Assembly (NCBI GenBank): GCA_963712905.1 | Contig: CAVQJU010000008.1 | Span: forward strand, 496,001-560,000 | DNA from: CAVQJU01 sp963712905 | GTDB taxonomy: Bacteria; Acidobacteriota; Vicinamibacteria; Vicinamibacterales; CAVVIG01 | Reading direction: 5' to 3' | Length of the DNA: 64,000 nt | Part shown: positions 45,237 through 54,576 of the stretch, one piece after another | Layout of the letters: every line of letters begins with the position of its first letter | How positions within the stretch are numbered: the stretch's first letter is position 1 | Notes under the pieces: generated by a model | Seen by the model: the letters and a program-made list of their open reading frames with translations, nothing else | Told to the model about the DNA's origin: nothing | Database searches by the model: none | Program-made: the position numbers and the translations under genes

Positions 45237-46893
45237 ATTGGCCAGCATCTCACGCGCCGAGGCCCGCAGCCCGTCGGTGACCGTCGAGCCCCCGAGCATC
45301 CGGCCCAGTTCCTCGACGCGCCCGTCCACGTCGAGCCGCGACACCGACGTGCGCGTGCGGCCGCGCTCCACCCGCTTCTCGATCGCGAAGTGCGTATCGG
45401 CGCACGCCGCGATCTGCGGCAGGTGTGTGATGCAGAGTACTCTGAAACGCCGACCCCAGCGCACGTAGCTTTCGGCCCACCACTTCCGCCACGCGCCCGC
45501 CGATGCCCGCGTCCACTTCGTCGAAGATCAACCCGGGCGCCACGCCGCTCGGAGGGCGGTCGGCCGCATCCGTCCACCCGGCGCGGGACGTGGCCGTCAG
45601 CGACTTGATCGCCAGCATCAGACGCGACAGCTCGCCGCCCGAGACGATGCGGGCGAGGGGCCGCAATTCCTCGCCCGGATTCGGCGACACGTAGAATTCG
45701 GCGGCGTCGATTCCACGCGCCGACCAGGCGCCCTCGTTCAATGGCTCGCCGAACCGGACCTCGAAGCGCGTTCGTTCCATCGCGAGGTCGGCCGCCAGTT
45801 CCTCCATGCCGCGGGCGAACGTTGTGGCGGCGCGACGCCGCCCGGCCGCCAACGCCTCCGCGGCCGTCAGAAACTCGCGCCGCAACGCAGCCTGCGCGCG
45901 ACTGAGCTCGGACAGCCGTTCCTCGCCGCCTTCGAGGTCCGCCAGCTCGCGCCGCAAGACGTCGCGCCGGGCGATGCACTCGGCCAGCGTGGGCCCGTAC
46001 TTGCGTTTCAGACGGTCGAACAGCGCGAGACGCTCTTCGATCTGCTGCAGCCGGGCCGGCGACGCTTCAATGCCGTCGGCGTACCGCCGCAGAAACAGCG
46101 CCAGGTCTTCGAGCTGCGATTTGATCCCGTCGCGCGCATCGACATACGGCCGAAAGCGCGGGTCGATCGCGGCCAGGTCCGAGACGCGGCGCCATACCTG
46201 CCCCAGGACCGCCAGCGCCGCGCCGTCACTTTCATAGAGCGACGCGTACGCTTCCTCGCAAAGCCGTTCGACACGTTCCGCGTTGGCCAGAACCTGACGG
46301 ACCGCGCCCAGTTCGACATCTTCATCGGCCGACCCGAATGCCGCGCGATCGAGCTCGGCGAGCTGGAACGCGACGAGCTCCTGCCGGGCATCCCGCTCGG
46401 ACACCGCACGCCTGGCTCGGCCCAGTTCCTCCCCGCTTGCGCGCCATTGCTCGAACAGGCCGGCCACTTGTTCGGTCAAGCGACCAAGTCCGCCGAAGTT
46501 GTCAACGACGTCCAGATGCGTTGCCGGATCGAGCAGCGTGTGGTGCTCGTGCTGTCCGTGAAGTTCGATGAGGCGTCGCGAGAGGTCCTTGAGGGCGCCG
46601 GCGGTCGCCAGTTCGCCGTTGATGTACGCCCGGCTCCGCCCCTGCGCGGTGATCTCGCGGCGAACGAGCAGTTCTTCGCCACCCGACTCGAAGATCGCCT
46701 CGATCGTCGCAACCTCCTCGCCGGTACGAACGAGGTCGCCGGACGCACGGCCGCCCAGCAGCAGGCCGACGGCCTCGACAAGGATGGACTTGCCTGCCCC
46801 TGTCTCCCCCGTCAGAACATTGAGGCCAGGCTCGAACTCAACCTCTGCGGCGTCGATCACGGCGAGGCGCTTGATGCTCAGAAAGCGAAGCAT
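45237..46893 (-). CDS. recN: DNA repair ATPase RecN (frameshift, stop not resolved)
   Basis: A full RecN of about 552 residues up to the end of homology. It has Walker A (NVLTGETGAGKSILVEAVGLLLGG), a long coiled-coil middle, the signature SGGELSRLMLAIK and Walker B PGLIFDEVDAGIGGRVAEVVG. Near 45445 the frame changes; it resumes as RVLCITHLPQIAACADTHFAIEK and ends near REMLAN (45237). In that frame no stop occurs until 44595, deep inside miaB, so the true stop is probably lost through another indel in the heptad stretch. RecN acts in double-strand break repair as an SMC-like protein. Confidence 0.88.
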
Positions 46894-46932
46894 GGGGGTA
46901 AAAAGAGCGAGAAGTTCAATCGTAACATAGGT

Positions 46933-46961
46933 TTGACAGCTGTTTTACGCCGTGCTACAGT
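46933..46961 (+). promoter_or_regulatory. Sigma-70 promoter of the tol-pal operon
   Basis: TTGACA at 46933-46938, a 17-bp spacer, and TACAGT at 46956-46961 make the best -35/-10 pair in the window. It lies in the recN/tolQ divergent gap, about 130 bp upstream of the tolQ ATG, and nothing else is in that leader. Confidence 0.75.
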
Positions 46962-47089
46962 TTTGCACACCCTTGGGCTCCCCCGCCCCGGGGCAATCGC
47001 CGGAACTCCCACGCCGGCCCCGCGCTGTCCCAGCGGCGCACGAACTCGATGTCGCGGAGGCCCGTTTGCGAACGGCCGGAACCCTAGCC

Positions 47090-47842
47090 ATGGCCCTGCT
47101 GCTGCAGGGTCCTGAGAATGCTGCACCTGCGAACACCGGCACGGCCCTCCTGGAGATCCTCGCGAACTCCAGTACGATTTCGAAGGCCGTCCTCCTCATC
47201 CTCGCGGCGTTTTCGATCGCGTCATGGGGCATCACGTTTTACAAGCTGTGGATGTTCCGGCGGCTCGTGCGCCAGTCGGCGACGTTTATCGACGTCTTCC
47301 GCCGCAGCAACAAGTTCTCCGAAGTGCAGGCCGTCTGCGGCTCGCTCAAAGAGAGCCCGCTCGTCGGCCTGTTTCAGGCTGGCTACGCGGAGTTGACGAC
47401 GCAACTGCGGCAGAACGCGCCGGCGGCGGAAACGGCGCCCGGGTCCAATCCACGCGGCTCCGCCGCGCGTCCTACTCTCAAGAGCCTGACTGCGGTCGAT
47501 CGCGCGCTGATGCGGGCGTCGGTCGTCGAGGTCAACAAACTGGAACATCGCGTGTCGTTCCTGGCGACGACGGCGAGCATCACGCCGTTCATCGGCTTGT
47601 TCGGCACGGTGGTGGGCATTCTGATGGCATTTGAAGGCATCGCGCAGACCGGTTCCACCAACCTCAGCGTTGTCGCGCGGCCGATTGCCGACGCGCTCGT
47701 GGCGACGGCGATGGGTCTGGTGGCGGCGATTCCGGCCGTGTTCTACTACAACCTGCTGACGCAGCGCGTGAAGCTGTTCGCGTCGGAGATGGACGATTTC
47801 GCGATGGAGTTCCTGAACATCGCCGAACGGAATTTCACCTAA
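47090..47842 (+). CDS. tolQ: Tol-Pal system proton channel subunit TolQ
   Basis: A 250-residue MotA/TolQ/ExbB protein starting MALLLQGPENAA. It has one N-terminal membrane helix (AVLLILAAFSIASWGITFYKLW), a cytoplasmic loop of about 110 residues containing a low-complexity piece (APAAETAPGSNPRGSAA), and two C-terminal helices (TASITPFIGLFGTVVGILMAF and IADALVATAMGLVAAIPAVFYY). With TolR it forms the proton channel that energises outer-membrane constriction at division. The frame is open upstream, but the residues before this Met are unlike TolQ. It is first in the tolQ-tolR-tonB-tolB-pal-cpoB operon. Confidence 0.88.
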   Translation: MALLLQGPENAAPANTGTALLEILANSSTISKAVLLILAAFSIASWGITFYKLWMFRRLVRQSATFIDVFRRSNKFSEVQAVCGSLKESPLVGLFQAGYAELTTQLRQNAPAAETAPGSNPRGSAARPTLKSLTAVDRALMRASVVEVNKLEHRVSFLATTASITPFIGLFGTVVGILMAFEGIAQTGSTNLSVVARPIADALVATAMGLVAAIPAVFYYNLLTQRVKLFASEMDDFAMEFLNIAERNFT

Positions 47843-47844
47843 CC

Positions 47845-48307
47845 GTGCCGAAGGTCAACGGGAACGACGCTCCTTCCCAGGGCCGCCACGGCCGGGGCCG
47901 CCGCGTGGCGACGTCGCTGTCGGAGATCAACGTGGTCCCGATGGTCGACGTCATGCTGGTGCTGCTCATCATCTTCATGGTGGCGGCGCCGATGATTCAG
48001 CGCGGCGTCGACGTCAACCTGCCGGTCGCGAAGAACGCGCAGCAGATGACGGGGGATCGGATCGAGATCACCGTGCCGATCGACTACCGGCAGAACAAGA
48101 TCGTGTTTCTCGGACGCGAGCCGGTGCGCGCGGCGGTGCTCCAGGAGCGCGTCCGCCAGAAGATGGAGACCGCGGCCAAGAAGGACGTCTTCCTGCGCGG
48201 CGATCGCCGGTTGAATCTCGGCGAACTGATGGAAGTGTTTTCGACTGCTGAAAGCGGCCGGCGTGGAGCACGTGGGCATCGAAACCAGCGTGTCGAGTGA
48301 GCGCTGA
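47845..48307 (+). CDS. tolR: Tol-Pal system protein TolR/ExbD (one frameshift)
   Basis: The reconstructed protein is about 153 residues. One membrane helix with the proton-carrying aspartate is seen in EINVVPMVDVMLVLLIIFMVAAP. A periplasmic ferredoxin-like domain follows (KKDVFLRGDRRLNLGELMEVF). Near 48243 the frame shifts +1 and ends LLKAAGVEHVGIETSVSSER at the TGA at 48305-48307, the normal TolR finish. It lies 2 bp after tolQ. The basic N-terminus (GRHGRGRRVATSLSEIN) is cytoplasmic. Confidence 0.88.
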
Positions 48308-48313
48308 TCGCCG

Positions 48314-49101
48314 ATGGACGTCACCGACGTACTGCGGGATCGGCGGCAGGAACCCGATGGTCTCGCCAGGATGGCGGCGATCTCCTTCGCCGCCCACGGC
48401 GCGCTCCTGGCGTTTCTCGTGTTCGGGCCGATGCACTCACTCAGCAGCCCGGTCGAGCGGCCGAAATCGGTGATGACGATTTCGCTCGGCGGCGCCGGCG
48501 ATGGCCCGCGGTCGGGTGGCCTCACGGCCATCGGCGGACGTCCCGTCCAGACCACCGAGCCGGCGCCCGTGCGCGAAGCCGTCCGGCCGCCCGCGGCGGC
48601 CGTTCCCGAGATGGTGTCGCCGAAAACGACGACCAAGGCCGCGACGCCGGCAAAGCCTGCGCCTCCGGCCCCGCCGACGACGACGCCCGACGCCCGCGGC
48701 AAAGCGCTGACGCGCGGGGAGGAAATCCGGCCGGGCAACGCCGTGGCCGACACGGGCGCGCGCGGACAGGGCTTCGGCCTCTCGACAGGCGGCGGCGCCG
48801 GCTCGGCTCGACGCTGGACGTCGCCGACTTCTGCTGCCCCGACTATCTCGTGCTGATGATGGAGAAGATCAGGAGCAACTGGAACCAGCAGGTGGAACTG
48901 CCGGGCGTCGTGGTGGTCAAGTTCACCATCCAGCGCGACGGCCGCCTCACCGACACCATGGTTGAACGATCGAGCGGCACGCTGTCGCTCGATCAGAACG
49001 CGCAGCGCGCCGTGATGGTGACGCGCCAGCTCGTCGCGCTGCCCGCGGCGTTTCCGAATCCCACGCTCACCGTCCATTTGAATTTCCAGTATCAACGATG
49101 A
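48314..49101 (+). CDS. TonB/TolA-like periplasm-spanning protein (one frameshift)
   Basis: The reconstructed protein is about 262 residues. It has an N-terminal anchor (ISFAAHGALLAFLVFGPM), a Pro/Ala/Lys-rich stretch (about 75-125) and a C-terminal TonB-type domain VELPGVVVVKFTIQRDGRLTDTMVERSSGT ... PNPTLTVHLNFQYQR. The frame changes near 48805 within GGGAGS, resuming STLDVADFCCPDYLVLMMEKIRSNWNQ. Position in the operon makes this the TolA equivalent, though it is shorter than TolA and its end is TonB-like. An adjacent Cys pair (FCCPDY) precedes the domain. The stop overlaps tolB by 4 bp. Confidence 0.8.
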
Positions 49102-50459
49102 AATCCACTGCCCTGCTCACCATGGCTCTCGTCGCGGGACTCGGCCTCGCGATCGGCGCCCGTCCGCAACAAACCCCGCCGCCGCCGCAGCAGCCGACCG
49201 ACGTCGCCACCACGATCAGCGGAGAGGGCAGCGGGACGCCGCCGCGCTTTGCGGTACCGCCGTTCATCGCGCTGTCGTCGGATGCCGAGACCACCGCGAT
49301 CGCGCGGACCATCGGCGACGTCCTCTGGGACGACCTCAACTTCGAGCGCGAGTTCGCATTCATCCCGCGCGACGTCTACGCGACGATTCCCGCCGCGAAA
49401 TCCTTCGACGACGTGCCGTTCGACCGCTGGCGCGAGCTCAACGCCGACGGCGTCATCGTCGGCACCGTGCAGAAACTCGGCAACGGCTTTCAAATCCAGG
49501 TGCGGCTGTTCGACGTCCGGCAAAAACGCCAGGTCTTCGGCAAGGAGTACAGCGGATCGTCGAACGCGCGCCTGTACGCGCACACCATCTCGGACGACAT
49601 CCATCTGCAGCAGCGCGCCCTGCGCGGCGTCGCCCGCACCAAGCTGGCGTTCGATTCGGACCGCGACGGCGAGCGCATGACGGGCACGGTCGAGAGCCGC
49701 GGCGTGAAGGAAATCTACACGGCCGACTACGACGGCGAGAATCAGCGCCGCGTGACGACGAACCGGACGCTCAACATCAACCCCGCCTGGTCGCCCGATG
49801 GGCGGTCGCTGGCCTACACCTCCTACCGGCGCGGGCCGCCGAGCATTTTCGTGTCGCACATCTACGACGGCCTTTTCGAGGAGGTCACCAAGGGCGTGGG
49901 CGAAAGCTGGCTGCCCGCCTGGTCGCCGGACGGCACGCGCGTCGCGTTTACGTCGACCCGTGACGGCAACTCGGAGATCTACGTCGCCAACCGGGACGGA
50001 TCGAACGTGCGGCGCATCACGAACAACCCGGCGATCGACTCGACGCCGACCTGGGCGCCGACCGGCACGCAAATCGCGTTCACGTCCGACCGATCGGGTT
50101 CGCCGCAAATTTATCTGGTCTCGGCGGACGGGCTCGGGGCCGTGCAGCGCCTCACCTCCGAGTCGTACGCGGACCGGCCGACGTGGTCGCCCGCGCCTTA
50201 CAACGAAATCGCCTTCGCCTCGCGCAACGGCCCCGGCTTCGACATCAAGATCATCGACGTGGCGATGCGCACTGTGAAGCAGCTCACGTTCGGCGAGGGC
50301 AGCAACGAGAGCCCGTCGTACGCGCCCAACGGCAGGCACCTCGCGTTCATGTCGACGCGGGCCGGCAAGGCGCAGATCTTCACGATTACGCGGGACGGCA
50401 GGAACCTGAAACAGGTGACACGGACCGGCAACAACTACCAGCCCGACTGGTCCAGATAG
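49098..50459 (+). CDS. tolB: Tol-Pal translocation protein TolB
   Basis: A 453-residue intact periplasmic protein with a signal peptide (ALLTMALVAGLGLAIGA). An N-terminal alpha/beta domain (about 50-185, RFAVPPFIALSSDAE ... LNADGVIVGTVQKLGNGFQIQVRLFDV) precedes a six-bladed propeller. The blades carry the repeats NPAWSPDGRSLAYTSYR, LPAWSPDGTRVAFTSTRDGNSEIYVANRDGSN and TPTWAPTGTQIAFTSDRSG. TolB binds Pal and is released by the TolA-type protein. A Pro/Gln stretch (QQTPPPPQQPTD) follows the cleavage site. Confidence 0.93.
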   Translation: MKSTALLTMALVAGLGLAIGARPQQTPPPPQQPTDVATTISGEGSGTPPRFAVPPFIALSSDAETTAIARTIGDVLWDDLNFEREFAFIPRDVYATIPAAKSFDDVPFDRWRELNADGVIVGTVQKLGNGFQIQVRLFDVRQKRQVFGKEYSGSSNARLYAHTISDDIHLQQRALRGVARTKLAFDSDRDGERMTGTVESRGVKEIYTADYDGENQRRVTTNRTLNINPAWSPDGRSLAYTSYRRGPPSIFVSHIYDGLFEEVTKGVGESWLPAWSPDGTRVAFTSTRDGNSEIYVANRDGSNVRRITNNPAIDSTPTWAPTGTQIAFTSDRSGSPQIYLVSADGLGAVQRLTSESYADRPTWSPAPYNEIAFASRNGPGFDIKIIDVAMRTVKQLTFGEGSNESPSYAPNGRHLAFMSTRAGKAQIFTITRDGRNLKQVTRTGNNYQPDWSR

Positions 50460-50472
50460 GATGGAGCATACG

Positions 50473-51063
50473 ATGTCGATTGCAAAGCCCGCGCTGTTGA
50501 TGCTGATCGCGGCCACGGTCGTGGCCCTTGGGTGCGGCGGCAAGAAACCACCCGTGGCACGGCCGCTGCCCCCGCCGCCGCCCGTGGCCAGCGCCACCCC
50601 GCCGGCGCCCACGCCTTCGCGCCCGCCGGCGCCGCCGCGGCCGTCGGTCGAGCCGACGACGGTACCGCCCGAACCGGTGCGCGACGACGCGATTGCGTCG
50701 GCCACGCTGGACGAGCTCAACCGCAATTCCCCGCTCCGGCCGGTGTTCTTCGCCCTGGACAGCGCCGAGATCGACCCGGCGGCCAAGGCCGTGCTGGACA
50801 CGAACGCGCCGCTGATGAAGCGCTATCCGGGCTGGACGGTGACCATCGAAGGACACTGCGACGAACGCGGCACCGCCGAGTACAATCTGGCATTGGGGGA
50901 ACGGCGCGCGATTGCCGCGCGTGCGTACCTCGTGTCACTCGGGATCCCGGCCGATCGACTGAAGACCGTCAGTTACGGCAAGGAGTTCCCGTTCGATCCG
51001 GGCCACGATGACGGCGCGTGGGCGAAGAACCGCCGCGCGCACTTCGTCATCACGGCGAAATGA
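50473..51063 (+). CDS. pal: Peptidoglycan-associated lipoprotein Pal
   Basis: A 196-residue outer-membrane lipoprotein: MSIAKPALLMLIAATVVALGCGG has lipobox ALGC, then a Pro-rich linker (about 30-70). The OmpA-like domain follows: PVFFALDSAEIDPAAKAVLDTNAPLMKRYPGWTVTIEGHCDERGTAEYNLALGERRA, including the peptidoglycan-binding TIEGHCDERGTAEYN motif. The ATG at 50473 (TGGAG upstream) is preferred over the ATG at 50461. The start of cpoB overlaps its stop. Confidence 0.93.
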   Translation: MSIAKPALLMLIAATVVALGCGGKKPPVARPLPPPPPVASATPPAPTPSRPPAPPRPSVEPTTVPPEPVRDDAIASATLDELNRNSPLRPVFFALDSAEIDPAAKAVLDTNAPLMKRYPGWTVTIEGHCDERGTAEYNLALGERRAIAARAYLVSLGIPADRLKTVSYGKEFPFDPGHDDGAWAKNRRAHFVITAK

Positions 51064-51956
51064 GTGTCGCCATGACCAGTCGAATCTTCCGGACGTTCGT
51101 GATGCTGGCGTTGATCGCCGGGCTGTCGCTTGCCACCGCGCGGCCGGCCGCGGCCGCGAACAAGGAACACCAGCAGCTGATGGCCGACCTTCGGATACTG
51201 CAGGAACAGACGCAGCTGCTGCAGAACACGCTCGGCACGCTGGCTGAGTCGATCAAGGCCGTCAATACCCGTCTCGATCAGCAGGCCGACGTCAACCGGA
51301 AAGCATTCGCGGACCAGAAGCTCCTCATCGACAACCTGACGAAAGACCTGGGCGTCGTGCGGGAGAAGGTCGACGACAACAACGTCCGCGTCGGCTCGCT
51401 CGCGCAGGAAGTGGACGCGTTGCGGCAGCTGGTCCAGCAGGCGCTGGCGCGGCCCGTCGCGCCGCCCGTCGTCGTCGATCCCAACGGCGGGCCGGCGCTG
51501 CCTCCCGGGCCGGTCCAGACGACGTCAGGCGCGGCAGCACCGCCGACGTCCGCCGCGCCCGCGCCCACGGCCATCGGCACGTCGCCGACGAAGGCCTGGG
51601 ATCAGGCCTACGGGGATTACGCCGCCGGCCTCTACGATCTGGCCGTTGACGGCTTCACGGCCTTCATCCGCGACTTCCCCAAACACGACCAGGCCGACGA
51701 TGCGCAGTTTCTGATTGGACGGTCGTATCTCCAGGACGCCAAGAACGACAAAGCCGTCGAAGCGTTCGACAAGGTGATCCGCACGTACCCCATGAGCAAC
51801 TCGATTCCCGACGCGTACTACCTGAAGGGTGTCGCGCTCAGGGCCCTGCGGCAGCTGGATCGCGCCCGCGAAGCGTGGGACACCGTGATCAAGACCTACC
51901 CGGACAGCGCCGCCGCCAGCCTCGCCAAACAGGCGCTCGGGACCGCGAAGCCTTAG
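51060..51956 (+). CDS. cpoB: Tol-Pal-associated TPR protein CpoB/YbgF
   Basis: A 298-residue exported protein starting at an ATG that overlaps the pal stop (ATGA). After the signal peptide (VMLALIAGLSLATARPAAA) comes a coiled coil of about 25-125 (NKEHQQLMADLRILQEQTQLLQ ... VDALRQLVQQ), a Pro/Ala linker (about 130-175), and three TPR repeats (WDQAYGDYAAGLYDLAVDGFTAFIRDFPKHD, ADDAQFLIGRSYLQDAKNDKAVEAFDKVIRTYP, PDAYYLKGVALRALRQLDRAREAWDTVIKTYP). CpoB modulates Tol energy use and links outer-membrane constriction to peptidoglycan synthesis. Confidence 0.92.
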   Translation: MSVAMTSRIFRTFVMLALIAGLSLATARPAAAANKEHQQLMADLRILQEQTQLLQNTLGTLAESIKAVNTRLDQQADVNRKAFADQKLLIDNLTKDLGVVREKVDDNNVRVGSLAQEVDALRQLVQQALARPVAPPVVVDPNGGPALPPGPVQTTSGAAAPPTSAAPAPTAIGTSPTKAWDQAYGDYAAGLYDLAVDGFTAFIRDFPKHDQADDAQFLIGRSYLQDAKNDKAVEAFDKVIRTYPMSNSIPDAYYLKGVALRALRQLDRAREAWDTVIKTYPDSAAASLAKQALGTAKP

Positions 51957-52078
51957 AAGTTAGAAGTTAGAACTGAGAAGCAAGAACTCAGAACTCCGGA
52001 CGATGTAGAATGCGTTGGTTCTCGTTTGCGAGTTCCAACTTCCAGTTCCAAGTTCTTACTTCTCAGTTCTCACTTTCG
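51955..52078. repeat. Inverted heptad arrays flanking the ssb promoter
   Basis: Left arm 51955-51996: AGAAGTT twice, AGAACTG, AGAAGCA, AGAACTC twice. Right arm about 52032-52078: GTTCCAA, CTTCCA, GTTCCAA, GTTCTTA, CTTCTCA, GTTCTCA, CTTTCG. The right arm is broadly the reverse complement of the left, so RNA or ssDNA could fold into a long imperfect hairpin. Between the arms TGTAGAAT (52004-52011) is a -10-like element. The right arm would then be the ssb 5' leader. Confidence 0.8.
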
Positions 52079-52088
52079 AAGGCTACCT

Positions 52089-52529
52089 ATGGGCAGCGTG
52101 AACAAAGTCATTCTCGTCGGAAATCTCGGGCGCGATGCGGAACTGCGCTACACGCCGGGTGGCGCCGCAGTCGCCACACTCAACATGGCGACGACAGAGG
52201 TCTGGAACGACAAGTCCGGACAGCGTCAGGAGAAGACCGAATGGCATCGCGTGGTGCTGTGGGGCAAGACCGCCGAATCGCTGTCGGAATACCTCACCAA
52301 GGGCAAGCAGATCTACGTCGAGGGCAAGCTCCAGACTCGTCAGTGGGACGATAAGGACGGCAACAAGAGGTACACGACCGAGATCAAAGGCGACCGTGTC
52401 GTGCTGCTCGGCGGGGGCGGGGGCGGCGGAGGCCGTGGCGCATCGGCCGATCGCGGCGGCGACATCGGGAGCCATGCGCCAGGTCCAGAGGCGTCCGAAC
52501 CGCTGACCGACGACGATATTCCGTTCTAG
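52089..52529 (+). CDS. ssb: Single-stranded DNA-binding protein
   Basis: A 146-residue SSB: MGSVNKVILVGNLGRDAELRYTPGGAAVATLNMAT, then WHRVVLWGKTAESLSEYLTKGKQIYVEGKLQTRQWDDKDG is the complete OB fold. After it comes a Gly-rich stretch (GGGGGGGGRG) and the acidic protein-interaction tip ending DDDIPF. The frame is open upstream, but those residues translate the heptad repeats, so ATG 52089 is the start. The stop TAG sits in a shared CTAG with the convergent ptsI stop. Confidence 0.95.
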   Translation: MGSVNKVILVGNLGRDAELRYTPGGAAVATLNMATTEVWNDKSGQRQEKTEWHRVVLWGKTAESLSEYLTKGKQIYVEGKLQTRQWDDKDGNKRYTTEIKGDRVVLLGGGGGGGGRGASADRGGDIGSHAPGPEASEPLTDDDIPF

Positions 52530-54308
52530 CTCTTCTTCCCCGCCACCAGGCCGTTCAGCGCGGCGTCGAGCTCCCGCTGGATGTCCTGGGCGGTCGGCAG
52601 CCCGACAACGCGCCGGGCAAGCGCCCGGAAATCCTCGGCGCGGATCTCGGCGAGCGCCTGCCTGGCCGTCGGGATCGCTGCCGGCGTCATGCTGAAGTCC
52701 GTGAGCCCGAGCCCGACGAGCAGGGTCAGCAGCGCCGGATCGGACGCCATCTCGCCGCATAGCGACACCGGGATCCGCGCGCGGGTCGCGGCGCGCCGCG
52801 CCATCACGATCATCCGCAGCATCGCCGGGTGCAGCGGCTCGTACATGTCCGACACGCGGGCATCCGCGCGATCGACCGCCAGGCAGTACTGGATGAGATC
52901 GTTCGTGCCGATGGTGAAGAAGTCGACCTCGCGTGCGATGAGGTCGGCTGTGTACGCCGCAGCGGGAATCTCGATCATCACACCGATCGGGACGCGCGCC
53001 GGCGGGTGGCCGCCACGGGACAGTTCGGCCGCGGCCTCCTCCACCATCCGTCGGCCCTCGCGGATCTGCTCCACGCCCGACACGAACGGAAACATGATTC
53101 GAAGCTGGCCGTGCCGCGCGGCCCGCAGAAGCGCGCGCAACTGGACGCGAAACAGTTCCGGGCGGGCCAGGCTGAGGCGCAGCCCGCGAAGCCCCTGGCG
53201 GCCCGCGCGTTCGGCGTCCGCCACCCAGCCGTCGGCCATTGGCCGCGCAAGCTGATCTTCGTCCACGTCGAAGGTACGGACGGTCACCGGTCCGGGCGCC
53301 ATGCCTTCGAGCATGCCGCGGTAGATCTCGTACTGGACATCCTCACTCAGGCCGAGGCCGCCCCCTAAGGCGGCGGTCTCGGGTGTCACGCTCGTCAGCA
53401 GAAACTCCGAGCGGAACAGCCCGATGCCTTCGGCCCCCGCGTACCGGGCCGCGGCCAGGTCGTCCGGAAACTCGATGTTGGCGTCGAGCCGGATGCGGAC
53501 GCCGTCCGCTGTGACAGCCGGCCCGCGGCGCTCGTGTGACGGGCCCGCGGCCGGCGTGCGGTCGTCCCGCTGGCCGGATGCGCGTGCGAGCACCTCCTCG
53601 CTCGGCTCGACGATCACTTCGCTCGCCGCGCCGTCGATCACCACGAGCTGGCCGGGCTGAATCACGCGGCTCGCGTCGTGGAGTCCGACGACGGCGGGCA
53701 CCTCGAGCGAGCGCGCGAGGATCGCCGTGTGGTACGTGCGGCTGCCGGCGTCGGTGGCGAACCCGCGCACGCGCGTCCAGTCGACCTGTGCGACGAGGGA
53801 CGGGGTCAGTTCGTCGGCGATCAGCACCGAGGCCTCGTCGAGCTCGCGCAGCAGGTCGCGGGGAGTGGCCATGCCAGGGCGCAGGTTCATCTTCAGCCGG
53901 CCCACGAGGTCCGCCACGTCGCCCTTGCGCTCGCGGAGATACGGATCGGCGATCTCGTCGAAGACGGCGCTGAATTCCTCGAACACGCGCTGGATCGCCC
54001 ACTCGGCGTTGACGCGCTGCTCGCGGACGAGCTCCTCGGCGCGCGGGACCAGCATCGGATCGTCGAGCATCAGCAGCTGGGCGTCGAAAATCGACGCCAT
54101 GCTCCGGCCCGCGCCGCTCCGCCACGCCGCTGCGGATGCCGATCAGCTGCTGCCGGGCCCGCTCGCGGCTCGCCTGCAGGCGCTCGAGCTCGTGATCGAG
54201 GCGCGTGGCGGGCACGTGATAGCGCAGCACCTGCTCGCGCTGAATGAGGATGACCGCCCTGCCGGCCACGACGCCCGGCGAGACGCCGATTCCGGTCAGT
54301 CGCTGCAT
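52526..54308 (-). CDS. ptsI: PTS enzyme I, phosphoenolpyruvate-protein phosphotransferase (one frameshift)
   Basis: The reconstructed protein is about 594 residues. It starts MQRLTGIGVSPGVVAGRAVIL and loses frame near 54110, resuming SMASIFDAQLLMLDDPML. The phospho-accepting histidine lies in DAGSRTYHTAILARSLEVPAVVG. The PEP-binding half has AEGIGLFRSEFLL, MFPFVSGVEQIREG, PIGVMIEIPAAAY, FFTIGTNDLIQYCLAVDR and SLCGEMASDP. It transfers phosphate from PEP to HPr. The gene is last in the accA-to-ptsI run. No sugar-specific EIIB, EIIC or EIID follows it, pointing to a regulatory PTS. Confidence 0.9.
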
Positions 54309-54576
54309 ACGTCCTCGCCAAAGCCGGACGCCACGAGCGCGCAGAGACGCTTCCACGGCCTCCTGTTCGTCGGCGCCCTCGGCGCTGATTGTGATCGTCG
54401 TACCGCGGGCCGCGGCCAGGAGCAGCAGGCCCATGATGCTCTTGCCGTCCATCTCGCGGGCGTCCCGGGCGACCGTGACGTGCGGCCTGAAAGCGCGCCG
54501 CCAGGTGCACGAACTTCGCGGCCGCGCGCGCGTGCATGCCGAGCTGATTGACGACGGTGACGCTGCGCGAGGTCAT
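54296..54576 (-). CDS. ptsH: Phosphocarrier protein HPr (two frameshifts)
   Basis: The reconstructed protein is about 93 residues. Segment one MTSRSVTVVNQLGMHARAAAKFVHLAARF carries the catalytic His of GMHARAA. A frame change near 54487 leads to EMDGKSIMGLLLLAAARGTTITISAEG, with the Ser46-equivalent in DGKSIMGL. Another near 54345 leads to LVASGFGEDVCSD and the TGA at 54296. Having both His15-like and Ser46-like sites means it can be used by EI and by HPr kinase; hprK is encoded nearby. The gene overlaps EIIA by 4 bp and ptsI by 13 bp. Confidence 0.85.

Noticed and set aside
46935..46961. LexA box in the recN/tolQ gap (CTGT...ACAG)
   Set aside because: The half sites are separated by 13 bp rather than 8, and the ACAGCTGT palindrome overlaps the tolQ -35 without matching a LexA consensus I know.
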